Below, piece by piece: positions 25,752-37,935 of a stretch of 64,000 bases of DNA. The position numbers were made by a program, and so were the translations under genes. The notes below the pieces were generated by a model. It was given only the letters and a program-made list of their open reading frames with translations. It made no database searches and was not told the DNA's origin. The DNA comes from Comamonas sp. GB3 AK4-5. Lineage in GTDB: Bacteria > Pseudomonadota > Gammaproteobacteria > Burkholderiales > Burkholderiaceae_C. The stretch spans positions 3,038,001 through 3,102,000 of the forward strand of contig NZ_CP166730.1 in the NCBI RefSeq assembly GCF_041320665.1, in the 5' to 3' direction. The first letter of the stretch is position 1, and each line of letters starts with the position of its first letter.

Positions 25752-26072
25752 AGGGGGAAAGTCTCCTGTCGTTTTTTATGGAAAAGCCGGCGCCCCCCCG
25801 CGTATTCAGGGCTGACTGCCGGCCCCGCAAATCTAGACCCAAGCCTTACGCCCCACCACTGGGACTTGTCCCCGCTGGCTGTGCCTTGCGCGACAACGAG
25901 CTGACCGCACTCGCCTGGCGAGCAAAAGCCTGGAAACGCTTATTCCATCTGCACAGAGAGCTCTTTTTTCAGGAGTCTTCAGAATGCAGAACCCCGCAGC
26001 GGCGCATAAAAAAGGCTTCCCGAAGGAAGCCTTGTGCGGTGCATGCCGGCCTGCAGGCCGGCAGCAAAGACC
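25752..26072. other. intergenic, Bug promoter side and ettA terminator
   Basis: No gene is visible in this 321-bp gap. It should hold the promoter of the Bug receptor gene (minus strand) and, at its right end, the ettA terminator listed separately. Confidence 0.5.
26005..26033 (-). terminator. ettA terminator
   Basis: AAGGCTTCC (26012-26020) pairs with GGAAGCCTT (26025-26033). On the minus strand it is followed by TTTTTTA. The stem is the same as that of the efp terminator. Confidence 0.75.
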
Positions 26073-27734
<1,662 letters not shown>

Positions 27735-27998
27735 GGATATGTGAGAAAAAAGTCCGTTTTTTGGTGAGAAAACTGGGCAACCGGTGGTTGCTCCCCAACG
27801 CTGATTATCGACGCATGCGACAATATGCATAGCCAAGGGCTCCAGTTGCCCCTGGCATCAGCATTTCAGCTGGGGACGACGGACGCTGCTCCAGGCTCCC
27901 ATTCCTTTGAAATCATCTGCCTAAGACTGGCCCGGCAACCACCGCAGGTTGCCCCGACAGGCTGATACCCAGCGCCCCGGACGGGCGTATCGACAACA

Positions 27999-29906
<1,908 letters not shown>

Positions 29907-29918
29907 ACCACTCCCGCC

Positions 29919-29941
29919 AGGCAGGTCCAGCACCTGCCTGC
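29919..29941 (+). terminator. hairpin after rhlE
   Basis: CAGGCAGGT (29919-29927) and ACCTGCCTG (29933-29941) form a perfect 9-bp stem with a 5-nt loop. No T-run follows, so it may protect the 3' end rather than terminate. Confidence 0.4.
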
Positions 29942-30105
29942 GCGGCGCAGCCACGGCCTGGGCTGCGCCTGCGGGCAGCAAGCGACTTTGTTCGCCTGCT
30001 CCCCTGTGCGTACGCCCAACCCGGTCTGGCTAGCAGCTAACATGCCGAGCATCCGTGCTCCGCGCACGCAGCCTTCGCAGACCGAGACTTGAGATATTGC
30101 ACACC

Positions 30106-31833
30106 ATGACCAGGCCCTCCTCTTTCGCTTTTTCCTCCTCTCAGGATGGCTCGCAAGCCTGCGGCATCCGCATGCAGTGGCTGAGTGCGCTGGGCGCTGC
30201 CGCCGTACTGGCCGGCTGCTCCAGCACGGCCTTGCCACCCTGGGTTCCCGGCGTCCCCACTGCACGCGCACCATCGCCTGCCGTCACGCCCGTTGCCGAC
30301 ACCACGCAACAAACCGCGCGCACCACGCCGGTTGCACCCAACACCGCCCTGGAAGCCCTGCCCTACGCAGGTGAAGTGGCCGTGCGCTTTCCTGACCCAT
30401 CCGTGCGCTACCAAACGCCGGGCCTGGAAAACGGCCGCCGCAGCTTCACCACCAATGTCGAGTTGAACGCCCTGCTGCAAAAGCTCTCCACCGACACATT
30501 GGGCCAGCCTGTGCGCCTGGCCCAGATCAATGCCGGCACCAGCCAGCAAGGCCAGAGCATTTCGGCTCTGGTCGCCACCCAAGGTGAAGGCGTCAACCCC
30601 GGCGCGCTGGATGAAACCGGCCGCCCCACACTGCTCATCGTCGCCGGCCAGCAAGGCACAGACGCTGCGCCCACCGAGGCCGTACTGGTGCTGGCCAAGG
30701 AGCTGGCATCCGGCGGCCTGCTGCACCCGCTGCTGGCCAAGTCCAACGTCATTCTGGTGCCCCGCGCCAACCCCGACGGCTTTGACAACAGCACATCGGC
30801 CACAGCCAATGGCACGGCACTGACCGAAGACCACCTGCTGCTGCAGACCCCGGAAGCCCGCGCCCTGGCCAAGCTGGTGCGCGACTACCGCCCCAGCGTT
30901 GTGATCGACGCCCAGGAATTTCCCGCCATCCAACCTACGCTGGCGCAATTCGGCGCACTGCGCGCCGAAGACGCAGGCCTGCAATATGGCTACAGCCCCA
31001 ATGTGCACGAGTTCATTGCCAAGGCCGAGCGCGAATGGCTGTACCGCCCAGTCACGGCCAGCCTGACCCAGGCCGGCCAGCGGGTGGACTGGGCCTACAG
31101 CGCCAGCAGCAGCGACAAAACGCTGCGCATGGCCAGCCCCGCGCCCACCAGCTTGCACAATCTCTCGGCGCTGAAGAACATCCCCAGCCTGAACGTGCAA
31201 AGCCGTGGCGCCGACCTGCAGCGCACCCACATCCAGCGCCGCGTTCACACCCTGGTCACGGCGCTGAGCACCGCGCTGAATGACACCATCACCCGCAGCG
31301 CTGATCTGAACAAGGTGCAGTCCTTCGTCGCACGCGACGTCGCCTCGCATGCCTGCAGCGGCCAACTCGCCGTCGCCGCACAAGCCCTGCAGACCCAGCG
31401 CGAAGTGCCCATGCTGAACCCGCAAACCGGCGCCGACCAACCCGTGCGCGCCACCTGGATATCGGCCACGGAGCTACGCACCACGCTGCAGCGCCCCCGT
31501 GCCTGCGGCTACTGGCTGTCCGCGCAAAGCGAGCCAGCCGTGGAACGCCTGCGCCTGCTGGGCGTGCAAGTACAGCGCGTGGCCGAGCAAGCCCCCGTGC
31601 TGTCCGATGGCTACACCCGCACCGATGGCAAGATGACCGTCTCGCGCAATGCCATCGACGCCACGCCCGGCAGCTACTACATCAGCCTGAACCAGTCCCA
31701 GGCCAATGTGGCCGCTGCGGCACTGGAGCCTGACACACCCTATAGCTACGTCAGCCAGGGCGTGATCCCCAGCCTGGGCGATCTGGCCCGGGTCATGGCC
31801 CCCACCAGCCTGGTGTTTGAAGAAGAGGATTGA
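30106..31833 (+). CDS. M14-like carboxypeptidase lipoprotein lacking the zinc ligands
   Basis: 575 residues. A lipobox VLAGC at about residues 33-37 predicts a lipoprotein. Residues about 100-350 align with the M14 metallocarboxypeptidase fold: TLLIVAGQQGTDAAPTE, VILVPRANPDGFDN, DHLLLQTPEARALAKLVRDY and VVIDAQEF. In active relatives these read GQQHGDE and DAHE. Here the HxxE motif and the third-ligand His are replaced (GTDA, DAQE), so zinc binding is unlikely. The C-terminal half is Gln/Ala-rich and unrelated to known domains. It is probably a periplasmic pseudoenzyme or binding protein. It ends 79 bp before tRNA-Arg. Confidence 0.65.
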   Translation: MTRPSSFAFSSSQDGSQACGIRMQWLSALGAAAVLAGCSSTALPPWVPGVPTARAPSPAVTPVADTTQQTARTTPVAPNTALEALPYAGEVAVRFPDPSVRYQTPGLENGRRSFTTNVELNALLQKLSTDTLGQPVRLAQINAGTSQQGQSISALVATQGEGVNPGALDETGRPTLLIVAGQQGTDAAPTEAVLVLAKELASGGLLHPLLAKSNVILVPRANPDGFDNSTSATANGTALTEDHLLLQTPEARALAKLVRDYRPSVVIDAQEFPAIQPTLAQFGALRAEDAGLQYGYSPNVHEFIAKAEREWLYRPVTASLTQAGQRVDWAYSASSSDKTLRMASPAPTSLHNLSALKNIPSLNVQSRGADLQRTHIQRRVHTLVTALSTALNDTITRSADLNKVQSFVARDVASHACSGQLAVAAQALQTQREVPMLNPQTGADQPVRATWISATELRTTLQRPRACGYWLSAQSEPAVERLRLLGVQVQRVAEQAPVLSDGYTRTDGKMTVSRNAIDATPGSYYISLNQSQANVAAAALEPDTPYSYVSQGVIPSLGDLARVMAPTSLVFEEED

Positions 31834-31911
31834 GCCTTCGCTGCCTGCCCCGCATCAGTCCGGCGAAGCCTGGAAAGCTGCCGGGGCAAGGTATGATTCG
31901 CATCTTTATGG

Positions 31912-31988
31912 CTGCCTGTAGCTCAACCGGATAGAGCAATTGCCTTCTAAGCAATAGGTCGGGGGTTCGAGTCCCTCCAGGCAGGCCA
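31912..31988 (+). tRNA. tRNA-Arg (TCT), attachment site of the integrated element
   Basis: CTGCCTG pairs with CAGGCAG in the acceptor stem. The anticodon loop CTTCTAA has anticodon TCT. The TPsiC arm is GGTTCGAGTCC and CCA is encoded at 31986-31988. The last part of the gene (31966-31981) is repeated at 43774-43789, marking the ends of the element integrated here. Confidence 0.95.
31966..31981 (+). repeat. attL core, 16-bp direct repeat
   Basis: TTCGAGTCCCTCCAGG inside the TPsiC arm and acceptor stem of tRNA-Arg. It is identical to 43774-43789, and the sequences diverge on both sides. Confidence 0.85.
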
Positions 31989-32021
31989 ATTAAGACTCCA
32001 CAGGAGTCCATAGAAATCCAA

Positions 32022-32057
32022 AACCCCGCATGCCTATTGGGCTTGCGGGGTTTTTTG
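32022..32057 (+). terminator. terminator downstream of tRNA-Arg (first of three similar)
   Basis: AACCCCGCA pairs with TGCGGGGTT, followed by TTTT. Closely similar hairpins occur at 43807-43841 and 44652-44686, as expected if elements integrated in tandem behind the tRNA carried copies of its terminator. Confidence 0.8.
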
Positions 32058-32100
32058 TTTCCATAGCCGTCCACAGGCATCCGCCCCCATCTAGGCAATT

Positions 32101-32125
32101 TGACGGTACTTTTGACGGTACTTTT
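32101..32125 (+). repeat. tandem GACGGTACTTTT pair, left end of element
   Basis: GACGGTACTTTT occurs twice in tandem here and in the same form at 43699-43723 near attR. A variant (GTTGGTACTTTT) lies at 43886-43908. Position next to the integrase gene and att suggests arm-type integrase binding sites; that role is inference. Confidence 0.6.
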
Positions 32126-32165
32126 TGGGTTACAAACCCGAGATACCGTCACATGGACTTTTTCG

Positions 32166-33401
32166 ATGCCACTCACAGACACTTTCGTTCGCACCGTAAA
32201 ACACGCATGCAAGCCGGCCGGCGAAAGCTATGCGGACGGTGGAGGCCTGTATCTGCTGGTCAAAGCGGCCGGCAAGTACTGGCGCATGGACTACCGCTAT
32301 GGCGGAAAACGCAAAACCCTCGCGCTGGGCGTTTATCCAGCAGTTACCCTGGCCCAGGCTCGCCGCCGCCGCGATGAAGCCAAGGTGCATTTGGCCGATG
32401 GCACCGACCCAGCCTTGGTCAAGCAAGCGCAGAAACTTGCCCTGGCCACCGCCGACGAGCACAGCTTTGAGGCAGTGGCGCGTGAATTCCATTTCACCAA
32501 GCAGTCAGCCTGGAGCGACTCTTATGCAGAGAAATGGCTGCGCCTCATGGCTAAAGACTTGTTCCCTCACGTTGGGCGGATGCAGTTGCCGGACATTACG
32601 GCGCCCCTGCTTTTGGGTGTGCTGCGCAAGGTAGAAAAGCGAGGCGCACGCGAAACAGCCCACACCTTGCGGCAAACAGCCGGGCAGGTGTTCCGCTACG
32701 GTATCCAGACAGGCCGATGCGAACGCAACCCCGTCACCGACCTGCAAGGCGCACTGCAGCCCGTGCTCGTGAAGCATATGGCCGCCGTACTCGAGCCAGA
32801 TCAAGTGGGGGAGCTGCTGCGGGCATTCGACACCTATGAAGGTCAGCGCACCACCAAAGCAGCCCTTCAGCTATCCGCCCTTCTCTTTCAACGACCTGGC
32901 AACATCCGCTCCATGGAATGGAGTTGGATCGATTTGGATGTGGCCATGCTCACCATTCCATCCATGGCCATGAAACGCACCAAGCTGCACAAGCTCAATG
33001 GCCGCCCTCACCTTGTGCCGCTGGCACCTCAAGCCATCGCAGTTTTCCAGCAACTAAAGCCATTCACAGGGAGAGGAAAGTACGTTTTTCCAAGCCTGCT
33101 GACCGGCGAACGCCCCATGAGCGAAAACACGGTGAACACGGCCCTACGGCGTCTTGGCTACAGCGGCGATGAAATGACCGCGCATGGTTTCCGAGCCATG
33201 GCCCGTACTCTGGTCGGGGAGCGCCTGCCAGGCATACCGCACGACGTAGTGGAGGCCCAACTGGCACATGGAAAGTCCGGGCCGCTGGGAGCGGCCTACG
33301 ACCGAGCCGAATACATGGAACAACGCCGCGCCCTCATGCGTACATGGGCGGATTACTTGGATCGATTGCGACTGACCCTATCCAACCAGCGCCAAGCCTG
33401 A
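32166..33401 (+). CDS. P4-type tyrosine integrase
   Basis: 411 residues. The DUF4102 N-terminal domain shows SYADGGGLYLLVKAAGKYWR and LALGVYPAVTLAQARRRRDE. The core-binding domain follows. The catalytic domain contains LFQRPGNIRSMEW (first Arg), TAHGFRAMARTL (HxxR), QLAHG and the nucleophile region GAAYDRAEY. This family integrates satellites and genomic islands at tRNA 3' ends, consistent with the adjacent tRNA-Arg and att repeat. ATG 32166 lies 41 bp after the GACGGTACTTTT repeats. Confidence 0.93.
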   Translation: MPLTDTFVRTVKHACKPAGESYADGGGLYLLVKAAGKYWRMDYRYGGKRKTLALGVYPAVTLAQARRRRDEAKVHLADGTDPALVKQAQKLALATADEHSFEAVAREFHFTKQSAWSDSYAEKWLRLMAKDLFPHVGRMQLPDITAPLLLGVLRKVEKRGARETAHTLRQTAGQVFRYGIQTGRCERNPVTDLQGALQPVLVKHMAAVLEPDQVGELLRAFDTYEGQRTTKAALQLSALLFQRPGNIRSMEWSWIDLDVAMLTIPSMAMKRTKLHKLNGRPHLVPLAPQAIAVFQQLKPFTGRGKYVFPSLLTGERPMSENTVNTALRRLGYSGDEMTAHGFRAMARTLVGERLPGIPHDVVEAQLAHGKSGPLGAAYDRAEYMEQRRALMRTWADYLDRLRLTLSNQRQA

Positions 33402-33430
33402 AAAAAACCGCCTTCATGGCGGTTTTTTTA
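33401..33430 (+). terminator. integrase terminator
   Basis: ACCGCC and GGCGGT form a stem around a short loop, with a run of A before and seven T after. It overlaps the integrase stop codon and separates int from the alpA operon. Confidence 0.85.
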
Positions 33431-33497
33431 CGCGCCAAATACCACTGCACCTGCTTCTCGGCCCGACTTCATCAGCTATGGCATTCCCAAAAGCTGC

Positions 33498-33548
33498 TGT
33501 AGAAGTCGCCGCCACATGATGGTTTGCTGGAGCCATAGCCGTCCACAC
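33498..33548 (+). promoter_or_regulatory. putative Ogr/Delta-type activator box and promoter, alpA operon
   Basis: TGTAGAAGTCGCCGCCACA (33498-33516) has TGT and ACA ends 13 bp apart and matches the box at 42647-42665 at 16 of 19 positions. In both places GTCCACAC begins exactly 25 bp after the last base of the box, followed by ACCATA-GG. P2-type late promoters are activated by Ogr/Delta bound to a TGT-ACA dyad near -55. Activation here by the element's own zinc-finger protein is inference. Confidence 0.55.
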
Positions 33549-33562
33549 AAGACCATAGGGAC

Positions 33563-33895
33563 ATGACAACGACAACCCAAGCTCACTTCATGTCCACCAC
33601 GCCCCAACCTTCCCAGACCATTGGCCGCAGCTACCGCGAGCGCCTCTTACGCATTGCCGATGTGTGTTTTCTGACGGGCCTGGGCCGCAGCACCGTATAT
33701 GCCAAAGTCAAAGAGCGCCAGTTTCCCCAGCCGGTGAAGCTGCACGGCACCTGCGTGGCCTGGAAAGAAACCGAGGTGGACAGCTGGATCAATGAACGCC
33801 CCTCGGCCGATGCTGCAACCCCCGTGCCTGTGGCCGCGCCCGCAGCAGTGATGCCCACGGCACACACTCGCCGGCGCACTCGCAAGGAGGCCTGA
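33563..33895 (+). CDS. AlpA-family regulator / excisionase-like
   Basis: 110 residues. The winged-helix MerR-like core is LRIADVCFLTGLGRSTVYAK then FPQPVKLHG and VAWKETEVDSWINER, the standard AlpA pattern. The tail is Ala/Pro-rich and basic. AlpA-type proteins control int or excision in satellites and islands. ATG 33563 is preceded by ATAGGGAC; ATG 33590 is an alternative. Its stop is 3 bp before the next gene, so alpA and ogr form one operon under the box at 33498. Confidence 0.88.
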   Translation: MTTTTQAHFMSTTPQPSQTIGRSYRERLLRIADVCFLTGLGRSTVYAKVKERQFPQPVKLHGTCVAWKETEVDSWINERPSADAATPVPVAAPAAVMPTAHTRRRTRKEA

Positions 33896-33898
33896 GCC

Positions 33899-34237
33899 AT
33901 GCGCATGCTGTTCCGCTGTCCCCATTGCCAGTCACGCGCTGCGATTCGTACCAGCAGAGAGGTGTCTCCTTTGCTGCGCGAGCTGCTGATGGCTTGCCAG
34001 GACGCTGAATGTGGCCACACCTTCATCGTGCATGCTGAAGCCGTGCGCACAATCTCGCCTTCAGCCAAGCCAGGCTCAGATGTGCACCTCCCCATCAGTG
34101 ATAAAACCCGCGAGCTGATCGCACAGCACTCCAGCATGACAGGCCAGATCAAGCCTTATGCAGCGCTGCCCGCCCCGGTGCCTCCCGAACGCCCCATGCA
34201 GCATGGGGCTGACCACCGCCTGCACCGCTGCCTCTAG
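33899..34237 (+). CDS. Ogr/Delta-like zinc-finger transcription activator
   Basis: 112 residues. Cys7, Cys10, Cys33 and Cys38 form the finger (FRCPHCQSRAAIRTSREVSP, then ACQDAECGHTF), matching P2 Ogr and P4 Delta. These activate late promoters of helper and satellite and contact RNA polymerase alpha. AAGGAGG sits 8 nt before the ATG. The protein is longer than Ogr (72 residues); the extra C-terminal part is polar and unremarkable. The likely targets are the boxes at 33498 and 42647. Confidence 0.85.
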   Translation: MRMLFRCPHCQSRAAIRTSREVSPLLRELLMACQDAECGHTFIVHAEAVRTISPSAKPGSDVHLPISDKTRELIAQHSSMTGQIKPYAALPAPVPPERPMQHGADHRLHRCL

Positions 34238-34539
34238 CCCGCCCAAGGCCTTCCATCATTGCCCCACCGTGTGCTAAAGTAGTCGCAAGCCGAGAGGCCC
34301 GGTGCTTGAAAACACCTTGTTAGTAGCGTTTGCAACCCCCATCGATAAGCGGGGTTTTGTCATGTCCAATTTTTGGGAATTGGTGCGTGTATTCGCGCCA
34401 GCTCCTGCATTTTTTGGGCGAGATGGGCCTACCCGCGAGGGCGGCCGCACGGCTACTGACGTGTTTTCAACATCTCGTCCACCCTCTGCGCTTGAAAACG
34501 CAAACGGTGGTTCTCTGTGATCCAGTAGGAAACCAGACC
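34238..34539 (+). ncRNA. leader with three mutually complementary segments, P4 CI-RNA-like immunity region
   Basis: GTGTTTTCAA (34461-34470) is complementary to TTGAAAACAC (34306-34315) upstream and, with one mismatch, to TTGAAAACGC (34492-34501) downstream. A GC-rich hairpin with T-run (AACCCCC...GGGGTTTT, about 34336-34357) lies between. In P4, a small CI RNA pairs with seqA and seqC in the leader of the primase operon to cause early termination. A 52-codon frame from ATG 34362 overlaps this region but has no recognisable domain. Confidence 0.4.
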
Positions 34540-34749
34540 ATGACCACATTCGGTTCGATCAGCCGCCGTGCTGTATCGCCCACCCCGGGCACCTCTGACC
34601 CCATCCAATTGCACGCTGAAGCGCACAACGCGCTGAGCATGGCGCTGCACTACCTCAACAAGCCCCAAGCCAATCTGCCTGGTGCACGCCGCAAGGCCGT
34701 GCAAGCTCTGGCGGCCCTGCGTGGCCTTGATCTGAGCCTGGAGAGGTAA
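34540..34749 (+). CDS. small satellite protein, unknown
   Basis: 69 residues, starting MTTFGSISRRAVSPTPGTSD. The second half is helical (AHNALSMALHYLNKPQ; ARRKAVQALAALRGLDLSLE). No family recognised. The position at the head of the primase operon, with the next gene 4 bp after its stop, suggests a role in control of replication or copy number, but this is only context. Confidence 0.6.
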   Translation: MTTFGSISRRAVSPTPGTSDPIQLHAEAHNALSMALHYLNKPQANLPGARRKAVQALAALRGLDLSLER

Positions 34750-34753
34750 GCCC

Positions 34754-35038
34754 ATGATGACCCATACAAACGCTGCCTTGATGGCAGTGCAGGCGCAGCC
34801 TTGCCTGTTGAATGTGCAGGAAGGCGTGGAAGAGCTGCAAAGTGCCCGGTCTGCGCTGCGCGCCCTCACCCAGTTGGTGAGCGTCTGCGCTGGGCCACAA
34901 CGCTCCAGCCTGCCTGTAGCGGCTCATGACCTGGCACAGCTGCTGAACGTGGTTGATGCCGAGATTGCACGTTGCACCCGCGCGCTGGCCACATCGGTGG
35001 ATGCTGTGCGCATGGCACAGGAAGGCGGTGCGGCATGA
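34754..35038 (+). CDS. small helical satellite protein, unknown
   Basis: 94 residues. It is almost entirely helical with leucine and valine heptads (LNVQEGVEELQSARSALRAL; AAHDLAQLLNVVDAEIARCT). The stop TGA overlaps the primase ATG (ATGA at 35035-35038), indicating translational coupling. No known family; a primase accessory or regulator is possible from context only. Confidence 0.65.
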   Translation: MMTHTNAALMAVQAQPCLLNVQEGVEELQSARSALRALTQLVSVCAGPQRSSLPVAAHDLAQLLNVVDAEIARCTRALATSVDAVRMAQEGGAA

Positions 35039-37815
35039 GCGATCTTCTGCACGACATTGCCCAGCGCCTGCAGGCCGACTACGAGTTCAAGCCCACCGCC
35101 GATGGCAAGCATTTGCGCAAAGGCCGCTGCCCCAGTTGCAGCAGCAAAAGCCTGTGGACTTATGCCGCCAGCCCCTGGGTGGTGCGCTGCGAGCGCCTGA
35201 ACCACTGCGGCTACGAGGCCCACGCCAAGGAGTTATACAGCGACCTTTTCGAGAGCTGGAGCGACCGCGCCCGGGCCGTGGAAGAGCGCAAGCCCGAGGC
35301 CGAGCGCAACCCCTATGCGGCGGCCGATGCCTACCTGCAGCAGGCCCGGGGTTTTGACCTTTCCCGCATTCGAGGTCTGTACACCCAGGAGCAATACTTC
35401 GATCAACGCGCAGACAAAGGTCGGGGCGCTGGTACGGCCACCGTGCGCTTTGCCGTGGCCGGCACCTGGTGGGAGCGCCTGATCGACAGGCCTGCCCGCT
35501 TTGGTAAGAAGAAGGCCAATTTCAAGTACGGCGGCAGCTATGGCGGGCAGTGGTGGGCCATGCCGCATTTGAGCTTTGCGGCCCCCAATCCGGCCCAGCC
35601 GGATGCACCCGTACCGCCCCAAGAGCTGTGGCTGGTGGAGGGCATCTTCGACGCCGTTGCCCTCGCCCACCACGGCATCGCCGCTGTGGCGCTGATGAGC
35701 TGCAACAACTACCCAGCGCAAGCACTGGAGGCCATCCGCACGCAGATTCAGCGCGAGGGCCAGCAGGTGGCACTGCCCCGGCTAGTGTTCGCCCTGGATG
35801 GCGACAAGGCCGGGCGCGAATACACGCTGCGCCATGTGCGCCGGGCCAAGGCCGATGGCTGGAAATGCACCGCCGCCCAGATCCCCCAGCGCGGCAGCGC
35901 CAAGCTCGACTGGAACGATCTGCACCTGCGCGAGCGCCTGGAAGAAAAAGACCTGCAGGAATATCTGCACCAGGGCGCCTTGCTGGTGGCTGAATCTGCA
36001 CTGGACAAGGCTTTGCTGATCTACCAGCACACCGGCCGCACCGAGTTCGACCTCGACCACGGCAGCCGCCTTTTCTGGTTCAAGCTCGACCTGGCGGCCT
36101 ACAGCAAGGCCAAGGACGATTTGGAGAAAGGCCAGGAAGAAGGCGCACCCTTCATGTCCGAGCTCGAGCTGCGCAATAAGGCCATCGAGCAATCGGCCGT
36201 GCTGCAGCCCATTGCCAACTGCCAGCCCCGGGCGCTGTACTACCAGCGCAACGAAGTCACGCAGGAGGCCTGGTATTACTTCAGCATCACCCAGCCCCAC
36301 GAAAGCCGCCCCGTCAAAGGCACGTTCACTGCCGGGCATCTGACCTCGGCCAGCGAGTTCAAAAAACAGCTGCTGCACCTGGCACCCGGTGCCATCTACA
36401 GCGGCTCCAGCGCCCAGCTGGAACGCATGATGCTGCGCCAACTCGACCACATCAAAGTGGTGCAGACAGTGGACTTTGTGGGCTACAGCGCAGCCCACAA
36501 AACCTATCTGCTGGGCGAGCATGCTGTGCACGATGGCCAGGTGCTCACCGCCAACGAAGAGGACTATTTCGAGATCGGAAAGCTCAGCATCAAAAGCCTG
36601 CAACGTTCCATCCAACTGCGTATCAGCCAGGATGCGGAAGCCCAGGACAAGCGCTGGCCACAGCACCTGTGGGCGGCGTTTGGTGCCCCAGGCTATGTGG
36701 CCCTGGCCTACTGGTTTGCCAGCCTGTTTGCCGAGCAAATCCGGGCCGAGCAAATGTCGTTTCCATTTCTGGAAATCGTGGGTGAACCCGGCAGCGGCAA
36801 GACGACGTTGATCCAGTTTTTATGGAAGCTCTTCGGGCGGGACTACGAAGGGTTCGACCCCAGCAAATCCACGGCGGCCGGGCGCATGCGCACCTTTACC
36901 CAGGTGAGCAATTTGCCCATCGTGTTGATCGAGAGCGACCGCGAGACCAAGACCGGCAACAGCGCCCATGTGAAGAGCTTTGACTGGGACGAATTGAAGG
37001 ACGCCTACAACGGCCGCAGCGTGCGCACGACCGGCGTGCGCACCGGAGGCAATGAGACCTACGAGCCGCCGTTTAGAGCCAGCATCGTCATCAGCCAAAA
37101 CAACCAGGTGCAAGCCAGCCAGGCCATCATGGAGCGTATCTGCCACATGACTTTCACCACCAAAGGCCATACCAAGGACAGCTTTGCCAGCGCCAAGCAG
37201 TTGGAGACCTACGAGATGGAGCAGCTCAGCGGTTTTCTGCTGGCCTGCCTACGCCGTGAGGGTGAAGTGCTGGAGACCTTCAAGACCGAGACCGATGGGG
37301 CCACCAGCTGGTTGCTACAGCAAGAGGGCGTGCACAAGCCGCGCATTGCCAAGAACCATGCCCAGCTGCTGGTAGGCGTCATGGCCATGGCCCGGCTGCT
37401 GCGCATGAGCGAAGCCCAGTTTGAGGCTGTGCGCTCCTGCATCCTGGCCATGGCCCAGGAACGGCAACGGGCCATCAGCGCCGACCACCCGCTGGTGCAG
37501 GAGTTTTGGGAGGCCTTCGACTACCTCGACAGCATTCCCCTGGCCACCACGCACGGGCCACAGCACACACCACGCTTGAACCACAGCCGTGACAAGCAGT
37601 TGATAGCCGTGAACCTCAATGAGTTTGTGGAGATGGCCAGCCTGCACCGCCAGCAGGTGCCGCCCATGGCCGAACTGAAAAAGGTACTGCGCACCAGCAA
37701 GACACGGCGGTTTGTGGATGCCAGCCGCGTGGTCAACAGCAGCATCAAGAGCCGCGGTGCCAGCGATGAGCTGGGCAAGGCCGTGCGTTGTTGGGTGTTT
37801 GAGGTGGGTGGATGA
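35035..37815 (+). CDS. satellite replication protein: zinc finger, Toprim primase, SF3-like helicase
   Basis: 926 residues. The N-terminal zinc ribbon uses Cys32, Cys35, Cys52 and Cys58 (RCPSCSSKS ... RCERLNHCGYE). The Toprim domain has the acidic LWLVEGIFDA (about 199-208) and LVFALDGDKAGREY (about 250-263). The C-terminal ATPase has GEPGSGKTT at 583-591 and IVLIESDRE as Walker B. P4 Alpha is a comparable primase-helicase-origin binder. It is co-transcribed with the two small upstream genes. It should drive replication from the iteron array at 38710-39008. Confidence 0.88.
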   Translation: MSDLLHDIAQRLQADYEFKPTADGKHLRKGRCPSCSSKSLWTYAASPWVVRCERLNHCGYEAHAKELYSDLFESWSDRARAVEERKPEAERNPYAAADAYLQQARGFDLSRIRGLYTQEQYFDQRADKGRGAGTATVRFAVAGTWWERLIDRPARFGKKKANFKYGGSYGGQWWAMPHLSFAAPNPAQPDAPVPPQELWLVEGIFDAVALAHHGIAAVALMSCNNYPAQALEAIRTQIQREGQQVALPRLVFALDGDKAGREYTLRHVRRAKADGWKCTAAQIPQRGSAKLDWNDLHLRERLEEKDLQEYLHQGALLVAESALDKALLIYQHTGRTEFDLDHGSRLFWFKLDLAAYSKAKDDLEKGQEEGAPFMSELELRNKAIEQSAVLQPIANCQPRALYYQRNEVTQEAWYYFSITQPHESRPVKGTFTAGHLTSASEFKKQLLHLAPGAIYSGSSAQLERMMLRQLDHIKVVQTVDFVGYSAAHKTYLLGEHAVHDGQVLTANEEDYFEIGKLSIKSLQRSIQLRISQDAEAQDKRWPQHLWAAFGAPGYVALAYWFASLFAEQIRAEQMSFPFLEIVGEPGSGKTTLIQFLWKLFGRDYEGFDPSKSTAAGRMRTFTQVSNLPIVLIESDRETKTGNSAHVKSFDWDELKDAYNGRSVRTTGVRTGGNETYEPPFRASIVISQNNQVQASQAIMERICHMTFTTKGHTKDSFASAKQLETYEMEQLSGFLLACLRREGEVLETFKTETDGATSWLLQQEGVHKPRIAKNHAQLLVGVMAMARLLRMSEAQFEAVRSCILAMAQERQRAISADHPLVQEFWEAFDYLDSIPLATTHGPQHTPRLNHSRDKQLIAVNLNEFVEMASLHRQQVPPMAELKKVLRTSKTRRFVDASRVVNSSIKSRGASDELGKAVRCWVFEVGG

Positions 37816-37935
37816 GGAAGGCCGCACCAGCGGGGGCTGCCACCATGGCCGGCCCCTGAATAGTGCCGCCTGCGCCGAGATAAACCAGGCCCACGGAATA
37901 AGAGCAAGACAAAACATTTGCACGGGAGCACAGCG

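Noticed and set aside
30037..31440. 467-codon minus-strand frame opposite the M14-like gene
   Set aside because: Antisense to a protein with a signal peptide and fold motifs. Composition is non-natural (Gly/Gln/Val/Ala-rich).
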